64,000 bases of DNA from Bifidobacterium sp. ESL0690 (GCF_029392315.1 NZ_CP113939.1:682001-746000), one strand, 5' to 3'. Shown: positions 24,834 to 34,148, counted from the first letter of the stretch. The notes: generated from the sequence alone by a model not told the origin. Program-made: numbers and translations.

Positions 24834-26498
24834 ATGAGCGAAACGAATGAAACCGGCGAAAACCGGAACGAAGAAGAGGCACAAGCCCCGGTAATGTCCA
24901 CTGTCGAGCGTGCGGAGCTGCGCCTCAAGCAGGACGAGGCCATCGCGGAAAACATCAACGAAGGCAAGTCCTTCGACGAGTCCATCGACCCGACCAACAA
25001 GGAATTCGGTCCTGAAGGTCAGCCCGAACAGGTGCAGATGCGCGTGGCCAAGCGCGCCCAGATGCTCAAAGACGGCGTCGCGCCCTACCCGGTTGTGGTT
25101 GAGGTCAGCGACACGATTCCGCAGGTCCGTGCCAAGTACGATGGCAAGTTGGCAGCGGGTGACGAGACCCAGGATGTGGTCTCCATCGCCGGTCGTGTGC
25201 TCTTCCTGCGCAACGGCGGCGGTCTCTGCTTCGTGCAGCTTGCGGCGGGCGACGGCACCAAGATCCAGGGCATGATTTCCAAGAAGGAGATCGGCGCGGA
25301 TTCGCTGAAGGCGTTCAAACAGTTTGTCGATTTGGGCGATCATCTTTATCTCAAGGGCCGCGTGATTGCGTCCAAGACCGGCGAGCTTTCCGTTTTCGCC
25401 AGCGAGTGGAAAATTGCCGCCAAGGCGTTGCAACCGCTTCCGGCGTTGCACAAGGAGCTTACGGAGGATACCCGTACGCGCAAGCCGTATATCGCCATGA
25501 TCGCCGACGAGAAGATTCGCGACATGGTCCGCAAACGTTCCAAGGTCGTCACCTCTTTGCGTAATACGTTTGCCAAGGACGACTTCCTTGAGGTCGAGAC
25601 CCCGATGCTGCAGACGGTGCACGGGGGAGCGGCCGCCCGTCCGTTCATCACCCATATGAATGCCTTCGACATCGATCTTTACCTGCGTATCGCGCCGGAA
25701 CTCTTCCTCAAGCGTTGCCTGGTCGGCGGCATCGAGCGCGTTTTCGAGATCAACCGTGACTTCCGCAACGAGGGCGTCGACGGCACGCACGCACCCGAAT
25801 TCACTATGCTTGAAGCCTATCAGGCCTATGGCAACTATGACACCATCGCGGCCCTCACGAAGAAGCTCATCCAGCAGTCCGCCATCGATGCGTTCGGCTC
25901 CACCAAGGTCACCCTGCTCGACGGCAGCGAATACGACTTCGGCGGTGAATGGAAAGAGATTTCCATGTACGAGTCGCTTTCCGAGTCGCTGGGCGAGGAG
26001 ATCACGCCGGAAACGTCCGTGGAACACCTGGGCGCTATCGCCGACAAGCTTGGTGTCGAGCGCGACGAGGTCGAGAACCATGGCAAGTTGGTCGAGCATC
26101 TTTGGGAGCACTTCTATGAAGCCGGCCTGGGTGCCGAGGTCCCGACCTTCGTGCGCGACTTCCCGGTCGAGACGAGCCCGCTGGTCAAGGCCCACCGCTC
26201 CAAGAAGGGCGTCGTGGAGAAGTGGGACCTCTATGTGCGCGGCTTCGAGCTGGCGACCGGCTATTCCGAGCTCAACGATCCGGTGGTCCAGCGTCAGCGT
26301 TTGGTCGACCAGGCCAAGGACGCGCTCGCGGGCGACGTCGAGGCGATGGACATCGATGAGGACTTCCTCGAGGCGCTTGGCGTCGGTATGCCGCCGGCTG
26401 GTGGCATGGGCATGGGCATCGACCGCCTGCTGATCGCCCTCACGGGTGCCACGATCCGCGAGACCATCACCTTCCCGCTGGTCAAGCCGCTGAACTAA
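24834..26498 (+). CDS. lysS: Lysyl-tRNA synthetase (class II)
   Basis: A 554-residue class II synthetase that charges tRNA-Lys in the cytoplasm. An acidic N-terminal tail of about 35 residues precedes the OB-fold anticodon-binding domain (VVSIAGRVLFLRNGGGLCFVQL). The catalytic domain shows motif 1 (FLEVETPMLQTVHGGAAARPF), motif 2 (RVFEINRDFRNEGVDGTHAPEFTMLE) and motif 3 (GMGMGIDRLLIALT). ATG 24834 (MSETNE) is the conserved start; an in-frame ATG 24801 overlaps the end of the palindrome region. It is a single gene ended by the hairpin at 26590-26655. Confidence 0.97.
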   Translation: MSETNETGENRNEEEAQAPVMSTVERAELRLKQDEAIAENINEGKSFDESIDPTNKEFGPEGQPEQVQMRVAKRAQMLKDGVAPYPVVVEVSDTIPQVRAKYDGKLAAGDETQDVVSIAGRVLFLRNGGGLCFVQLAAGDGTKIQGMISKKEIGADSLKAFKQFVDLGDHLYLKGRVIASKTGELSVFASEWKIAAKALQPLPALHKELTEDTRTRKPYIAMIADEKIRDMVRKRSKVVTSLRNTFAKDDFLEVETPMLQTVHGGAAARPFITHMNAFDIDLYLRIAPELFLKRCLVGGIERVFEINRDFRNEGVDGTHAPEFTMLEAYQAYGNYDTIAALTKKLIQQSAIDAFGSTKVTLLDGSEYDFGGEWKEISMYESLSESLGEEITPETSVEHLGAIADKLGVERDEVENHGKLVEHLWEHFYEAGLGAEVPTFVRDFPVETSPLVKAHRSKKGVVEKWDLYVRGFELATGYSELNDPVVQRQRLVDQAKDALAGDVEAMDIDEDFLEALGVGMPPAGGMGMGIDRLLIALTGATIRETITFPLVKPLN

Positions 26499-26887
26499 AA
26501 ACCGGACGATAAAAAGCGGACAGAAGCCACCGAAAGCTAATTGAAGTAGACCGAAATACGCCAAAGTTCGGGAAATCTGAGTCAGATTAAAAAGCAGACA
26601 GATGCAGGCCAAACCAGCCCAATCGAGCAGTTTTGCGCAGTAACTGTCTGCTTTTCTCACAATATGGCCAAGCAACGGACGAATGATGGTTAAATGTCAA
26701 GTGATGTCGGCTTGATAATGTCTGTTTAATCCATCGTTTGATGTGAACAAGTAATTAGCCTTATAACAGGTCGGCAACGTTTGCGCAAAAGGTAATGTAG
26801 TCAAATTCTGCTATCATTTTTACTGATTCAAAACAATTGTGCCGTCGCAATAGAAACGCCGGTTTTCCTTTAAGGAAGTTGGTTGCA
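26499..26887. other. Intergenic region after lysS
   Basis: Apart from the hairpin at 26590-26655, this purine-rich stretch with near-repeats (GCGGACAGAAG, GCAGACAGATG) shows no gene or RNA that can be supported. A clear promoter for the following menA is not visible. Confidence 0.35.
26590..26655 (+). terminator. Terminator after lysS
   Basis: AAAAGCAGACAG (26590-26601) pairs with CTGTCTGCTTTT (26644-26655). The loop is long (42 bases), but the stem is perfect and ends in TTTT. Confidence 0.55.
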
Positions 26888-27925
26888 TTGAAGAACTTGG
26901 GTTTGTGGGTCAATGGGTTGCGTCCGAAGACGTTGCCTGCGTCCATCGCGCCGGTACTGGTCGGCGTCGCCGCGGGCTATCGTCTGCTGAAATCGCAGCC
27001 GGCGAGTTGCGGGGCACCTGCAAAAGCGGTAGAAAGCTGCGTGGCCGAGCCGAGCGGTTTCAGCGCCCTGGCCCCCGGCATGCCGTGGGGAAAGTTCGTC
27101 GGGCTGGCCGTTCTTTGCGTCGTTGTCGCGTTTTTCATCCAGATCGCCGCGAATTTCTCCAATGACTATTCCGACGGCATCCGTGGTACGGATGAGGGCC
27201 GAGGTGATGCGGAAGTCAAAACCGCGAAACCCCAGCGCCTCACCGTTTCCGGGCGAGTGAAGCCCGGTCAGGTGCTCGCCGCAGCCGGTGTCAACGCCTT
27301 TATCGCCTGCGTTGCGGGCCTTGCGCTCACCATTATCACCGGCCACTGGTGGCTCATCGCCCTCGGCGTGCTTTGTCTGCTCGCCGGCTGGTTCTACGTC
27401 GGCGGCAAACATCCCTACGGTTACGCAGGTTTTGGCGAAGTCGGCGTCTTCATCTTCTTCGGCCTGGTCGCGGTGCTCGGCACCCAATACGTGCTCACTG
27501 GGCGTGTCAACGCCGAAGGTGTCCTGGGCGCCGTGCTCTGTGGCCTCTTCTCCTGCGCCATACTTATGGTCAACAACCTCCGTGACGTCGAAGAAGACAA
27601 AGTCAGCGGCAAGATGACCTTGGGCGTGCGTCTCGGCCAGAAAAACGCGCAGACCGTCCTGTTTGTCACCTATCTGGTGCCTCTGGTGGTCACGGTCGTC
27701 GGTGCTTTTGTTCCGCTGGTCATGCTCTTCCGTCACTTCAGCGTCGGCGGCGTCGTTCTCGCGGTCCTTGCCATCCTCTTTGCGCTGGTCTGTATCAAGG
27801 CGGCGATGGGCTTGGTCAAGAGTGTCAACGCTGGCAACTTTGTCAAGGCCCTGCCGATGTGCAGCATGACGGTTCTGCTGTTCTCAATCGTTTTCATCGT
27901 TGTGGAGATCGCCCTGACTCTCTAA
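26888..27925 (+). CDS. menA: 1,4-dihydroxy-2-naphthoate polyprenyltransferase
   Basis: About 345 residues, a UbiA-superfamily integral membrane prenyltransferase that attaches the isoprenoid tail to dihydroxynaphthoate in menaquinone synthesis. The two Asp-rich motifs are NFSNDYSDGIRGTDEGR and VNNLRDVEEDK, and the N-terminal GLRPKTLPASIAPVLVG is typical of MenA. The start is uncertain: TTG 26888 lies 11 bases after AAGGA, and no ATG fits. An insertion of about 30 residues (CGAPAKAVESCVAEPSGFSA) follows the first helix. No other men gene is in the window. It can supply quinone to the NDH-2 and cytochrome bd encoded at 41.4-50.8 kb. Confidence 0.9.
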   Translation: MKNLGLWVNGLRPKTLPASIAPVLVGVAAGYRLLKSQPASCGAPAKAVESCVAEPSGFSALAPGMPWGKFVGLAVLCVVVAFFIQIAANFSNDYSDGIRGTDEGRGDAEVKTAKPQRLTVSGRVKPGQVLAAAGVNAFIACVAGLALTIITGHWWLIALGVLCLLAGWFYVGGKHPYGYAGFGEVGVFIFFGLVAVLGTQYVLTGRVNAEGVLGAVLCGLFSCAILMVNNLRDVEEDKVSGKMTLGVRLGQKNAQTVLFVTYLVPLVVTVVGAFVPLVMLFRHFSVGGVVLAVLAILFALVCIKAAMGLVKSVNAGNFVKALPMCSMTVLLFSIVFIVVEIALTL

Positions 27926-27995
27926 AGTGTCATCGGTATGGCTTCGGTGTGGCAATAGGTTCACAGGGGATTTGAGCGTGCGCGGCAAACAGTAC

Positions 27996-28009
27996 TGTTA
28001 ACGCTAACA
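27996..28009. promoter_or_regulatory. LacI-type operator upstream of gpmA
   Basis: TGTTAACGCTAACA is a palindrome with central CG, the form of LacI-family operators. It sits 44 bases before gpmA. The same pattern (TGTTANCGNTAACA) occurs before the butanediol dehydrogenase at 53973-53986. LacI-type global regulators of glycolysis (AraQ, MalR1) are known in bifidobacteria; assigning this site to one of them is inference. Confidence 0.55.
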
Positions 28010-28052
28010 ATTTTGTCGCCATACCGTCCCATTCATCGCCTACCATTGAACT

Positions 28053-28799
28053 ATGTCTTATAAATTAGTATTGCTCCGGCACGGCCAGAGCGCATGGAAT
28101 AAAACAAACCAGTTCACCGGCTGGGTCGATGTTCCGCTCACCGAGCAGGGCGTCGAGGAAGCCAAGCACGGTGGCCAGCTGCTTAAAGAGAAGAACGTCC
28201 TTCCCGACATCGTCTTCACTTCACTGTTGCGTCGCGCGATCAACACCGCCAACTACGCACTGGACGAGGCCGATCGCCTCTGGATTCCAGTTAAGCGCAG
28301 CTGGAGGCTTAACGAGCGTCATTACGGCGCGCTGCAAGGCAAGAACAAGTCCGAAATCCGCGAGAAGTACGGCGACGAGAAGTTCATGATTTGGCGTCGT
28401 TCCTACGGCACCCCGCCGCCAGAGATCGATCCGAGCGACGAGTTCTCGCAGAACAGCGACCCGCGTTACGCCGGCGATCCGGTTCCTGAGACCGAGGCCC
28501 TGGCCAACGTCGTCACCCGCGTGACCCCGTACTGGGAATCCGAAATCGTCCCTGAGCTCAAGAGTGGCAAGACCGTTCTTATCGCCGCGCACGGCAACTC
28601 CCTGCGCGCCATCGTCAAGATGCTTGACGGCTTGAGCGAAGAGGAAATCTCCAAGGTCAACATTCCGACCGCCATCCCGCTGGTCTATGAGCTTGACGAG
28701 AACATGAAGCCGATCAAGCCTCGTGGCGAGTATCTCGATCCTGAAGCTGCTGCTGCCGGCGCTGCTGCCGTGGCTGCACAGGGTCAGGCCAAGAAGTAA
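28053..28799 (+). CDS. gpmA: 2,3-bisphosphoglycerate-dependent phosphoglycerate mutase
   Basis: A 248-residue glycolytic enzyme interconverting 3- and 2-phosphoglycerate. The phosphohistidine motif is [10 protein letters not shown] (His10), followed by [16 protein letters not shown], the catalytic Glu in [15 protein letters not shown], and the second His in [10 protein letters not shown]. An Ala-rich tail ([18 protein letters not shown]) is longer than usual. It is a monocistronic gene between a LacI-type operator and a strong terminator. Confidence 0.96.
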   Translation: MSYKLVLLRHGQSAWNKTNQFTGWVDVPLTEQGVEEAKHGGQLLKEKNVLPDIVFTSLLRRAINTANYALDEADRLWIPVKRSWRLNERHYGALQGKNKSEIREKYGDEKFMIWRRSYGTPPPEIDPSDEFSQNSDPRYAGDPVPETEALANVVTRVTPYWESEIVPELKSGKTVLIAAHGNSLRAIVKMLDGLSEEEISKVNIPTAIPLVYELDENMKPIKPRGEYLDPEAAAAGAAAVAAQGQAKK

Positions 28800-28823
28800 G
28801 TTTCGACTTTACTTTTAACAAGC

Positions 28824-28861
28824 AAAAGGCGAATCGCATAGATATTGCGATTCGCCTTTTT
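28824..28861. terminator. Bidirectional terminator between gpmA and phoU
   Basis: AAAAGGCGAATCGCA pairs with TGCGATTCGCCTTTT across TAGATAT, with A and T runs on the two sides. It serves the convergent genes gpmA and phoU. Confidence 0.85.
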
Positions 28862-28924
28862 ACTATATCCAAGCGGAAACGACTGGAATTTCAGTCTTTA
28901 CCCCGATTGCGGAATTTGTTGTTT

Positions 28925-29602
28925 TCAGTCCTCGTCGAGGTCCTGAGGCTCCTTGCTGGGGTCGAAGCCGGAAACGATATAGACCACCTGACGGGCGGTG
29001 GAGACGGCGTGGTCGCCGAGCCGCTCCATGAAACGTGCGGTCAGTACCACGTCGATGAGCTGCTGCTTCGTACCCTTCCACGAGTCGTCGAGCACGAGTT
29101 CGAAGGATTCCTGATGCAGCTCGTCGAGCTTGTTGTCGTCGGCGATCACCTGCTGGGCGAGCGTCGTGTCGCGGTCGGCAAGCATTTCCGGCAGCCGGTC
29201 TGCGGTGATGTCAAGCAGATTGCGCATCAACGTGAAAATGTGCCGCGTCTTCTCATCGTCTGGCAGCGCCGAAGCAGGGTAGGCCCGATGCGCGGTTTGC
29301 GCGATATGCTGTGCCAGGTCACCCATGCGCTCGATGGTGGAGGCCAGCCGCAGCGTAGCGACAACCACACGCAGGTCAGTAGCCACAGGGCTCTGCTGGG
29401 CCAAAAGCTTCACGCACTGGTCGAGAATCTGCTTTTCCAGCGCATCAATGGCTGCATCGCCGTCAATCACGGATTTGGCGGCGTCCATATCGCCGTCCAT
29501 CAGCGCTTTTCCGGCCCCGTGCATTGCGGCGCAGACCCCGTTGGCCATGCTTTCCAGATCGTCGGCGACCGCCTTGAGTTCTTCGTTGTAGATGACGCGC
29601 AT
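28925..29602 (-). CDS. phoU: Phosphate transport regulator PhoU
   Basis: A 225-residue all-helical protein with two PhoU repeats, each carrying the metal-binding E-R-x-x-D signature (TIERMGDLAQHIAQTA and FMERLGDHAVSTARQVVYIV). PhoU links the Pst phosphate transporter to its sensor kinase and represses the Pho response when phosphate is plentiful. No pst or pho genes are adjacent, so it is a stand-alone copy. The N-terminus MRVIYNEELKAVADDLESMA is typical of actinobacterial PhoU. Confidence 0.93.
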   Translation of the reverse strand: MRVIYNEELKAVADDLESMANGVCAAMHGAGKALMDGDMDAAKSVIDGDAAIDALEKQILDQCVKLLAQQSPVATDLRVVVATLRLASTIERMGDLAQHIAQTAHRAYPASALPDDEKTRHIFTLMRNLLDITADRLPEMLADRDTTLAQQVIADDNKLDELHQESFELVLDDSWKGTKQQLIDVVLTARFMERLGDHAVSTARQVVYIVSGFDPSKEPQDLDED

Positions 29603-29762
29603 ATAAGCTTCTTTCGTAGTGGTTGGATACGCCGGTTATGCGTTCGTAGTTTTAATTATTGCTAAGTAATGATGAATGATATGTTGTCGGATAAAGAATT
29701 ATTGGGATTGGCGGAAAGTTCAGTAGGGGAAGGGATAGGGATATAAAGGTGTTCCGTTGGCT

Positions 29763-30020
29763 TCAGTTCGCGCCAAGCCTGCGATAATCCCAGCGGTCGA
29801 AATGCTCCCAAATCAACATCAGCACGCCGATGAGGACGCCCGACGAGCACAGAATGATCGCCTCGATGACGTGGAATCCGCATGCGAGTAAAATCACGCT
29901 GACCACGAGGGCGATAACCCACCAGCTTGTGATAATCAGGAACGTCTTGCGCAAATCGACCTGAACGGGCTTCGGCGCGGGCTTACAGACGTCGGGGTTG
30001 AAAATCGGGGCAAACTTCAT
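29763..30020 (-). CDS. DUF2530-family membrane protein
   Basis: An 85-residue protein with two membrane helices (FLIITSWWVIALVVSVILLACGF and AIILCSSGVLIGVLMLIWEH). The Pro-rich PAPKPVQVDLRK just before the first helix and the ending WDYRRLG match actinobacterial DUF2530 proteins. The function is unknown. ATG 30020 (MKFAPIF) is chosen; the open frame continues upstream over the manA promoter without support. It is divergent from manA. Confidence 0.7.
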   Translation of the reverse strand: MKFAPIFNPDVCKPAPKPVQVDLRKTFLIITSWWVIALVVSVILLACGFHVIEAIILCSSGVLIGVLMLIWEHFDRWDYRRLGAN

Positions 30021-30137
30021 GCACCCAATTTTAGTATCGGGGGTTAACCTTAAGTTGGCTATACGCTGATTGTGTATGCAAATCGGTATGAGAGCCATGA
30101 GAGCATAGAGGAAACGTCAGTACGAGGAGCCTTGCAC

Positions 30138-31817
30138 GTGTATTCGATTCACCCGGTCATCAAGCGGTATGCCTGGGGCTCCTATACCCATTTACAGGCG
30201 ATGTTTGCTTCCCGGCTGGCCTCGAAACTGCCGATGCAGGGTGCGCCTTTGTCTGCCGATAGCGAGAATCAGGTATCTCGAGGCGAGCGTAAGCCGTTCG
30301 TAGGCGAAACTCAGCAGTCTCAACGGCAACCTCAAATCCAAGCGGAAACCGGCGATAGTCCGTTGGCCGAAATGTGGTTCAGCGGTCATGCACAGTGGCC
30401 TTCGCGGGTGGATCTCAATGCGCAGGAAGCCTTGGAAGAGCTCTCGCAGGAGAAGCGGCACAAACGAAACAAGGCGCTGGCAAGGCTGCGAAATTCACGG
30501 GTGCGTAGCGTCGAAACGTCCGATGATTCCAATATTTCCATGGCTCTGACCGACCTCATCCACGCTGATCCCGAAGCCATGCTTGGCGTTCGCTGTTCCG
30601 ATAAATTCGGTCCGGTTCTGCCGTATCTTCTTAAAGTCATTTCCGCGCGTATCCCACTTTCCCTGCAGGTCCATCCCATCGATTTCCAGGCGCGTGCCGG
30701 TTTCAACGCCGAAAACGCGCAGCACATAGCGATGGACGCGCCCGAGCGTTCCTTCAAGGACGCGGTGGCGAAAAACGAGATGGTTGTCGCACTGGAGCCG
30801 TTCGAGGCATCCGTCGGTTTCGCGACGCCGACGTTCATGCTTGCCAACCTGACGTTGGTGGACCATCCGCTTGCCCGGCGCATGGTGGAGGCACTTACAC
30901 CGCAATCACATAACGATATGTCTGGAATGCATAGCATGTCTGTGATACATGGTGTCCATGGAATGCATGGTATGTTCGGCACCCCGCAGCATGCCTTGGC
31001 CTCGGAGCCTGGGAATGACGATTTCGCCGAAGCTGATGCGATGATGCCTATAGCTTCTGCGGTCTGGCAGCCGTCGCACAAGCGGATTTTCCGTGCGTTC
31101 CACACTGCCGTTGTCGCCGGACCGGTTAGCGGCTTACGCGAGGCGTTGGCGGATGCAGCTGCCGAGGTTTCCGACGAGCGCTCGCAGCTGGCTTTCCACC
31201 ATGCCCTCGCCGCCGAAAAGGCGTTTCCGGGCGATCCCAGCGTACTCGCGTTGCTGATGATGAATCCGCTTGCGTTGCAGGAGGGCGAGTCCGTTTTCAT
31301 TCCCGCCGGTACCCCGCACGCCTATTTACATGGCACGGGCGTGGAAATCATGACCAATTCGGATAACGTACTGCGTGCTGGTATGACGGTCAAGCACAAG
31401 GATATTTCCGACTTCCTGCAAACCCTCGATTGCGGCCCGTCTTCGCCCATCGACCCGAGCGTCAGTTGGATGACTGACTGGGGTGGAATGTTCGGCAACC
31501 GGGTGATTTACCGGCCGAAAATCGACGAGTTCATGCTCAGTTTTGGCCGTGTCGGCACACAGCAGCGCCCCTGGCCGATGATGGAGCGGCTTTCTCGCCG
31601 TTACGGCCGGCTCATGACCAAGGTTTCGCTTACCAACCGGCATTTCGGCCCGCGAATCGTGGTGTGCCTCGAAGGATCGGTAAAGGTGGTCAGCTCGCAC
31701 GAATCCAAGGTTTTGCGGCAAGGCGAGGCAGTTTTCGTGCCCGCTGACGATGGCCGTGTGCAGTTGGATTCGGATAGTGAGGTCGGCACATTCATCATGG
31801 CTTCGACGCAGGTTTGA
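30138..31817 (+). CDS. manA: Mannose-6-phosphate isomerase, class I, with insertions
   Basis: 559 residues against about 400 for the usual enzyme, which interconverts mannose- and fructose-6-phosphate using zinc. Family motifs are HPVIKRYAWGS at the N-terminus, LPYLLKVISARIPLSLQVHP (zinc ligands in QVHP), EGESVFIPAGTPHAYLHGTGVEIMTNSDNVLRAG, and the C-terminal cupin. Extra length comes from a Gln/Ser-rich stretch near residues 35-75, a basic segment near 100-130, and a Met/His-rich block (MSGMHSMSVIHGVHGMHGMF) near 260-290. GTG 30138 has GAGGAG eight bases upstream. It stands alone, divergent from the DUF2530 gene. Confidence 0.92.
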   Translation: MYSIHPVIKRYAWGSYTHLQAMFASRLASKLPMQGAPLSADSENQVSRGERKPFVGETQQSQRQPQIQAETGDSPLAEMWFSGHAQWPSRVDLNAQEALEELSQEKRHKRNKALARLRNSRVRSVETSDDSNISMALTDLIHADPEAMLGVRCSDKFGPVLPYLLKVISARIPLSLQVHPIDFQARAGFNAENAQHIAMDAPERSFKDAVAKNEMVVALEPFEASVGFATPTFMLANLTLVDHPLARRMVEALTPQSHNDMSGMHSMSVIHGVHGMHGMFGTPQHALASEPGNDDFAEADAMMPIASAVWQPSHKRIFRAFHTAVVAGPVSGLREALADAAAEVSDERSQLAFHHALAAEKAFPGDPSVLALLMMNPLALQEGESVFIPAGTPHAYLHGTGVEIMTNSDNVLRAGMTVKHKDISDFLQTLDCGPSSPIDPSVSWMTDWGGMFGNRVIYRPKIDEFMLSFGRVGTQQRPWPMMERLSRRYGRLMTKVSLTNRHFGPRIVVCLEGSVKVVSSHESKVLRQGEAVFVPADDGRVQLDSDSEVGTFIMASTQV

Positions 31818-32086
31818 GCGTGCCTCGGCAACGTCGTTTATAGGTGTATTGATAAGCGTAAATATTGTGAAGGAAGTGTGACACGCCGATGGACCGACTG
31901 GATTCTGCGGTTTTTGGAAAGCGGTAATCGAATTGTGTTTCGAAAAAATCATGGTGTGAAAGTAATCTGGTAGCAGAAAACAGGAAGTGGCAGATGCGCT
32001 TTATGGTGTCTTATTGATACGCTGTTGTACCGGTAAAGCTCATCTAGACATTTTCTATTGAAATGTTGTCCGCAAGGAGTTGGTTT

Positions 32087-33010
32087 ATGGTTCACGGTGC
32101 GCACAAAGCGCGGAGAGCAGCGAAACGGTCTAGTGCCGTCTCCTCACTCTTTTCTCCTGCAAAGGGGACGCATTCGCTTAAAGCGGTGCGGCAGGTGCAG
32201 GCCCAGGCCACCAATGGCGCTACTGTCGGCTTGACCCCTGAGGTCGTCGACAAGCTCAACGAAATCGCACCTGAAACTCGTCGTTCCATCCGTTTGGCCC
32301 GTGAGTCCGAAAACCGCCGCCATGCAGTCGTCGTTTCTGCTTCGTTGGCCGCGTTGGTCGGCGCCGCCGCCACCGCTGCGATGGCAGGCAATCCCACCAA
32401 ACCTACTTTCGATGCAGCTGGAGAAGCCACCACTACTTCCACACTCAAACCGATCAATGCCGCTTCGCGTTCTGAAGACCGAATTCCGTTGCAATCCAAC
32501 GGCACGCAAGGCACGTGGAGCTTGGGGGAGTCCAACACCTCGCTCGATGTTTCTGCAATGTCGAAATCAATTGCCAATAATCCGCAGATCGCAAGTCTGA
32601 TGGATCAGGATTACAAGGTTTTGCCCGCAGGCTTCAACCCGAACCATGCCACCGGCGATTTCGGCAACAACTATGAGTTCAGCCAGTGCACGTGGTGGGT
32701 CTATGTCCGCCGCCATCAGCTTGGGCTTCCTGCCGGTTCCCAGATGGGTAACGGCGCTCAGTGGGCCGATTCCGCGCGTTCCTTGGGTTACTGGGTCGAT
32801 CGCTCGGCCCGTCACGTTGGCGATATCATGGTCTTTGCGCCCGGTCAGGACGGTTCCGATCCGTCTTATGGCCACGTCGCCATCATTGAGAAGATTAATT
32901 CCGACGGTTCCGTCACCACTTCCGAGTGTGGCGCCGCGTTCCAAGGCAAGACCTTCTCGAAGACATACACCGCCGCGCAGGTTGCTGCACATCAGATTAT
33001 TCATTACTGA
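32087..33010 (+). CDS. CHAP-domain cell-wall hydrolase
   Basis: A 307-residue secreted or membrane-anchored peptidoglycan amidase/endopeptidase. A long cytoplasmic N-terminus of about 80 residues precedes a membrane segment (AVVVSASLAALVGAAATAAMAG). A disordered linker follows, then the CHAP domain: catalytic Cys201 in FSQCTWWVYVRR, the AQWADSARSLGYWVD core, and His263 in SYGHVAIIEKI. AAGGAG lies seven bases before ATG 32087. Such proteins split daughter cells or remodel the wall. The next gene is a second wall hydrolase on the same strand, but 255 bases away and probably separately transcribed. Confidence 0.9.
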   Translation: MVHGAHKARRAAKRSSAVSSLFSPAKGTHSLKAVRQVQAQATNGATVGLTPEVVDKLNEIAPETRRSIRLARESENRRHAVVVSASLAALVGAAATAAMAGNPTKPTFDAAGEATTTSTLKPINAASRSEDRIPLQSNGTQGTWSLGESNTSLDVSAMSKSIANNPQIASLMDQDYKVLPAGFNPNHATGDFGNNYEFSQCTWWVYVRRHQLGLPAGSQMGNGAQWADSARSLGYWVDRSARHVGDIMVFAPGQDGSDPSYGHVAIIEKINSDGSVTTSECGAAFQGKTFSKTYTAAQVAAHQIIHY

Positions 33011-33265
33011 GGTTGTGTAGGCTGCCGAAGACGCTCAGACCATGCTGAGGCAGTGGTTTCCTTTTTGTTTCTTTTTATTACTTTTTGCTTTCACTGAAAT
33101 TTGTGAAGGTTGTATTTTCTCGGGCCTGCATTCTGGCAGACTCTATTTCGCTTGATATTCAGGGAATCTGGACTTCCGAAAGTATTGCAATTACCGGCCA
33201 AAATCAACGTTTTGGGAGGTCTTCGCCGCTCAATTTTGTTGTGGCTCCATGATAGCCTGAGTTAC

Positions 33266-34000
33266 ATGATGAAAGCTTCGAAGATCTGTGCATCCTTGGC
33301 CGCGCTTGCACTTAGCGCCTCAGCCGTCATTGCATTCTCTCCAACCGCCTTTGCTGCCAACGAGGACAACGACCCGGTCACTTCCTCCCGTTCCTTCCGC
33401 AAGGTCAATACCGTGCGTAAAGACCTCCTGAAGGAGTCGACGTCCACCGATGTCGATGCCCAATCGAACTGGGGAGGCATCGAATCCCTCGATGTACCGC
33501 AGACCGAGTCCCAGGCCGAAAAGGACGCCGCTGCCGCCAAGCAACGTGCGGATGCCGCCGCTGCAAGTGCAGCTGCCGCCTCACGTTCCGCAGCAAGAGA
33601 TTCCCTTTCCGCAACTCCGCAGAATTTCAACATCACGCCTCCCAATGGGCAGTCTGTTGCCAGCTTGCTGGCTTTCGCCAATCAATTCGTTGGCGTGGTT
33701 CCTTACAAGTACGGCGGTAATACACCGGCCGGTTGGGATTGCTCGGGAATGGTTCAATATCTCTATGCCAATATGGGTATTTCGTTGCCGCACGGTTCCG
33801 GCGCACAGGCTACTGTCGGCACTGCAGTGCCCGATATTGCCCACGCGATGCCCGGCGATATTCTCGCCAATTCCGAACACGCGGCGATTTATGTCGGCAA
33901 TGGCATGGTGGTCAATGCGTTGAATCCTGGTGCGGGTACTGCTTATACGCCTCTGTGCTATGCCTTTGGCAGCGCGTATTCCATTCGCAGGCTGCTGTAG
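33266..34000 (+). CDS. NlpC/P60-family secreted peptidase
   Basis: A 244-residue secreted wall hydrolase. The signal peptide MMKASKICASLAALALSASA then VIAFSPTAFA is probably cut at AFA-AN. An Ala-rich helical linker (AAAAKQRADAAAASAAAASRSAA) leads to the NlpC/P60 domain: Cys159 in GWDCSGMVQYLYANMG and His in SEHAAIYVGNGMV. The usual third catalytic residue falls in VNALNPG. It cleaves gamma-D-glutamyl-diamino acid bonds in stem peptides by family analogy. No strong ribosome site precedes the tandem ATGs at 33266/33269. The promoter region 33011-33265 holds no other gene. Confidence 0.9.
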   Translation: MMKASKICASLAALALSASAVIAFSPTAFAANEDNDPVTSSRSFRKVNTVRKDLLKESTSTDVDAQSNWGGIESLDVPQTESQAEKDAAAAKQRADAAAASAAAASRSAARDSLSATPQNFNITPPNGQSVASLLAFANQFVGVVPYKYGGNTPAGWDCSGMVQYLYANMGISLPHGSGAQATVGTAVPDIAHAMPGDILANSEHAAIYVGNGMVVNALNPGAGTAYTPLCYAFGSAYSIRRLL

Positions 34001-34024
34001 TTTTCGGCAATGTTTAATATTAAA

Positions 34025-34057
34025 AATAAAGCGCGTTCCTTCGGGGGCGCGTTTATT
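34025..34057 (+). terminator. Terminator after the NlpC/P60 gene
   Basis: AATAAAGCGCG pairs with CGCGTTTATT (one bulge) around a TTCCTTCGGGGG loop, ending in T-rich sequence. Confidence 0.6.
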
Positions 34058-34148
34058 TATATGCGCATAATTGGTTCCTCCGCGTCAAGGCTGGTATTCT
34101 AAGAGTAGAGCCGTTATGAGCGGTGTTACGTATGTCAAGGAGGTAGTC

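Noticed and set aside
24642..26675. A 677-codon minus-strand frame opposite lysS
   Set aside because: It mirrors the lysS codon pattern, has no ribosome site and crosses both the operator array and the lysS terminator. It is a GC-bias artefact.
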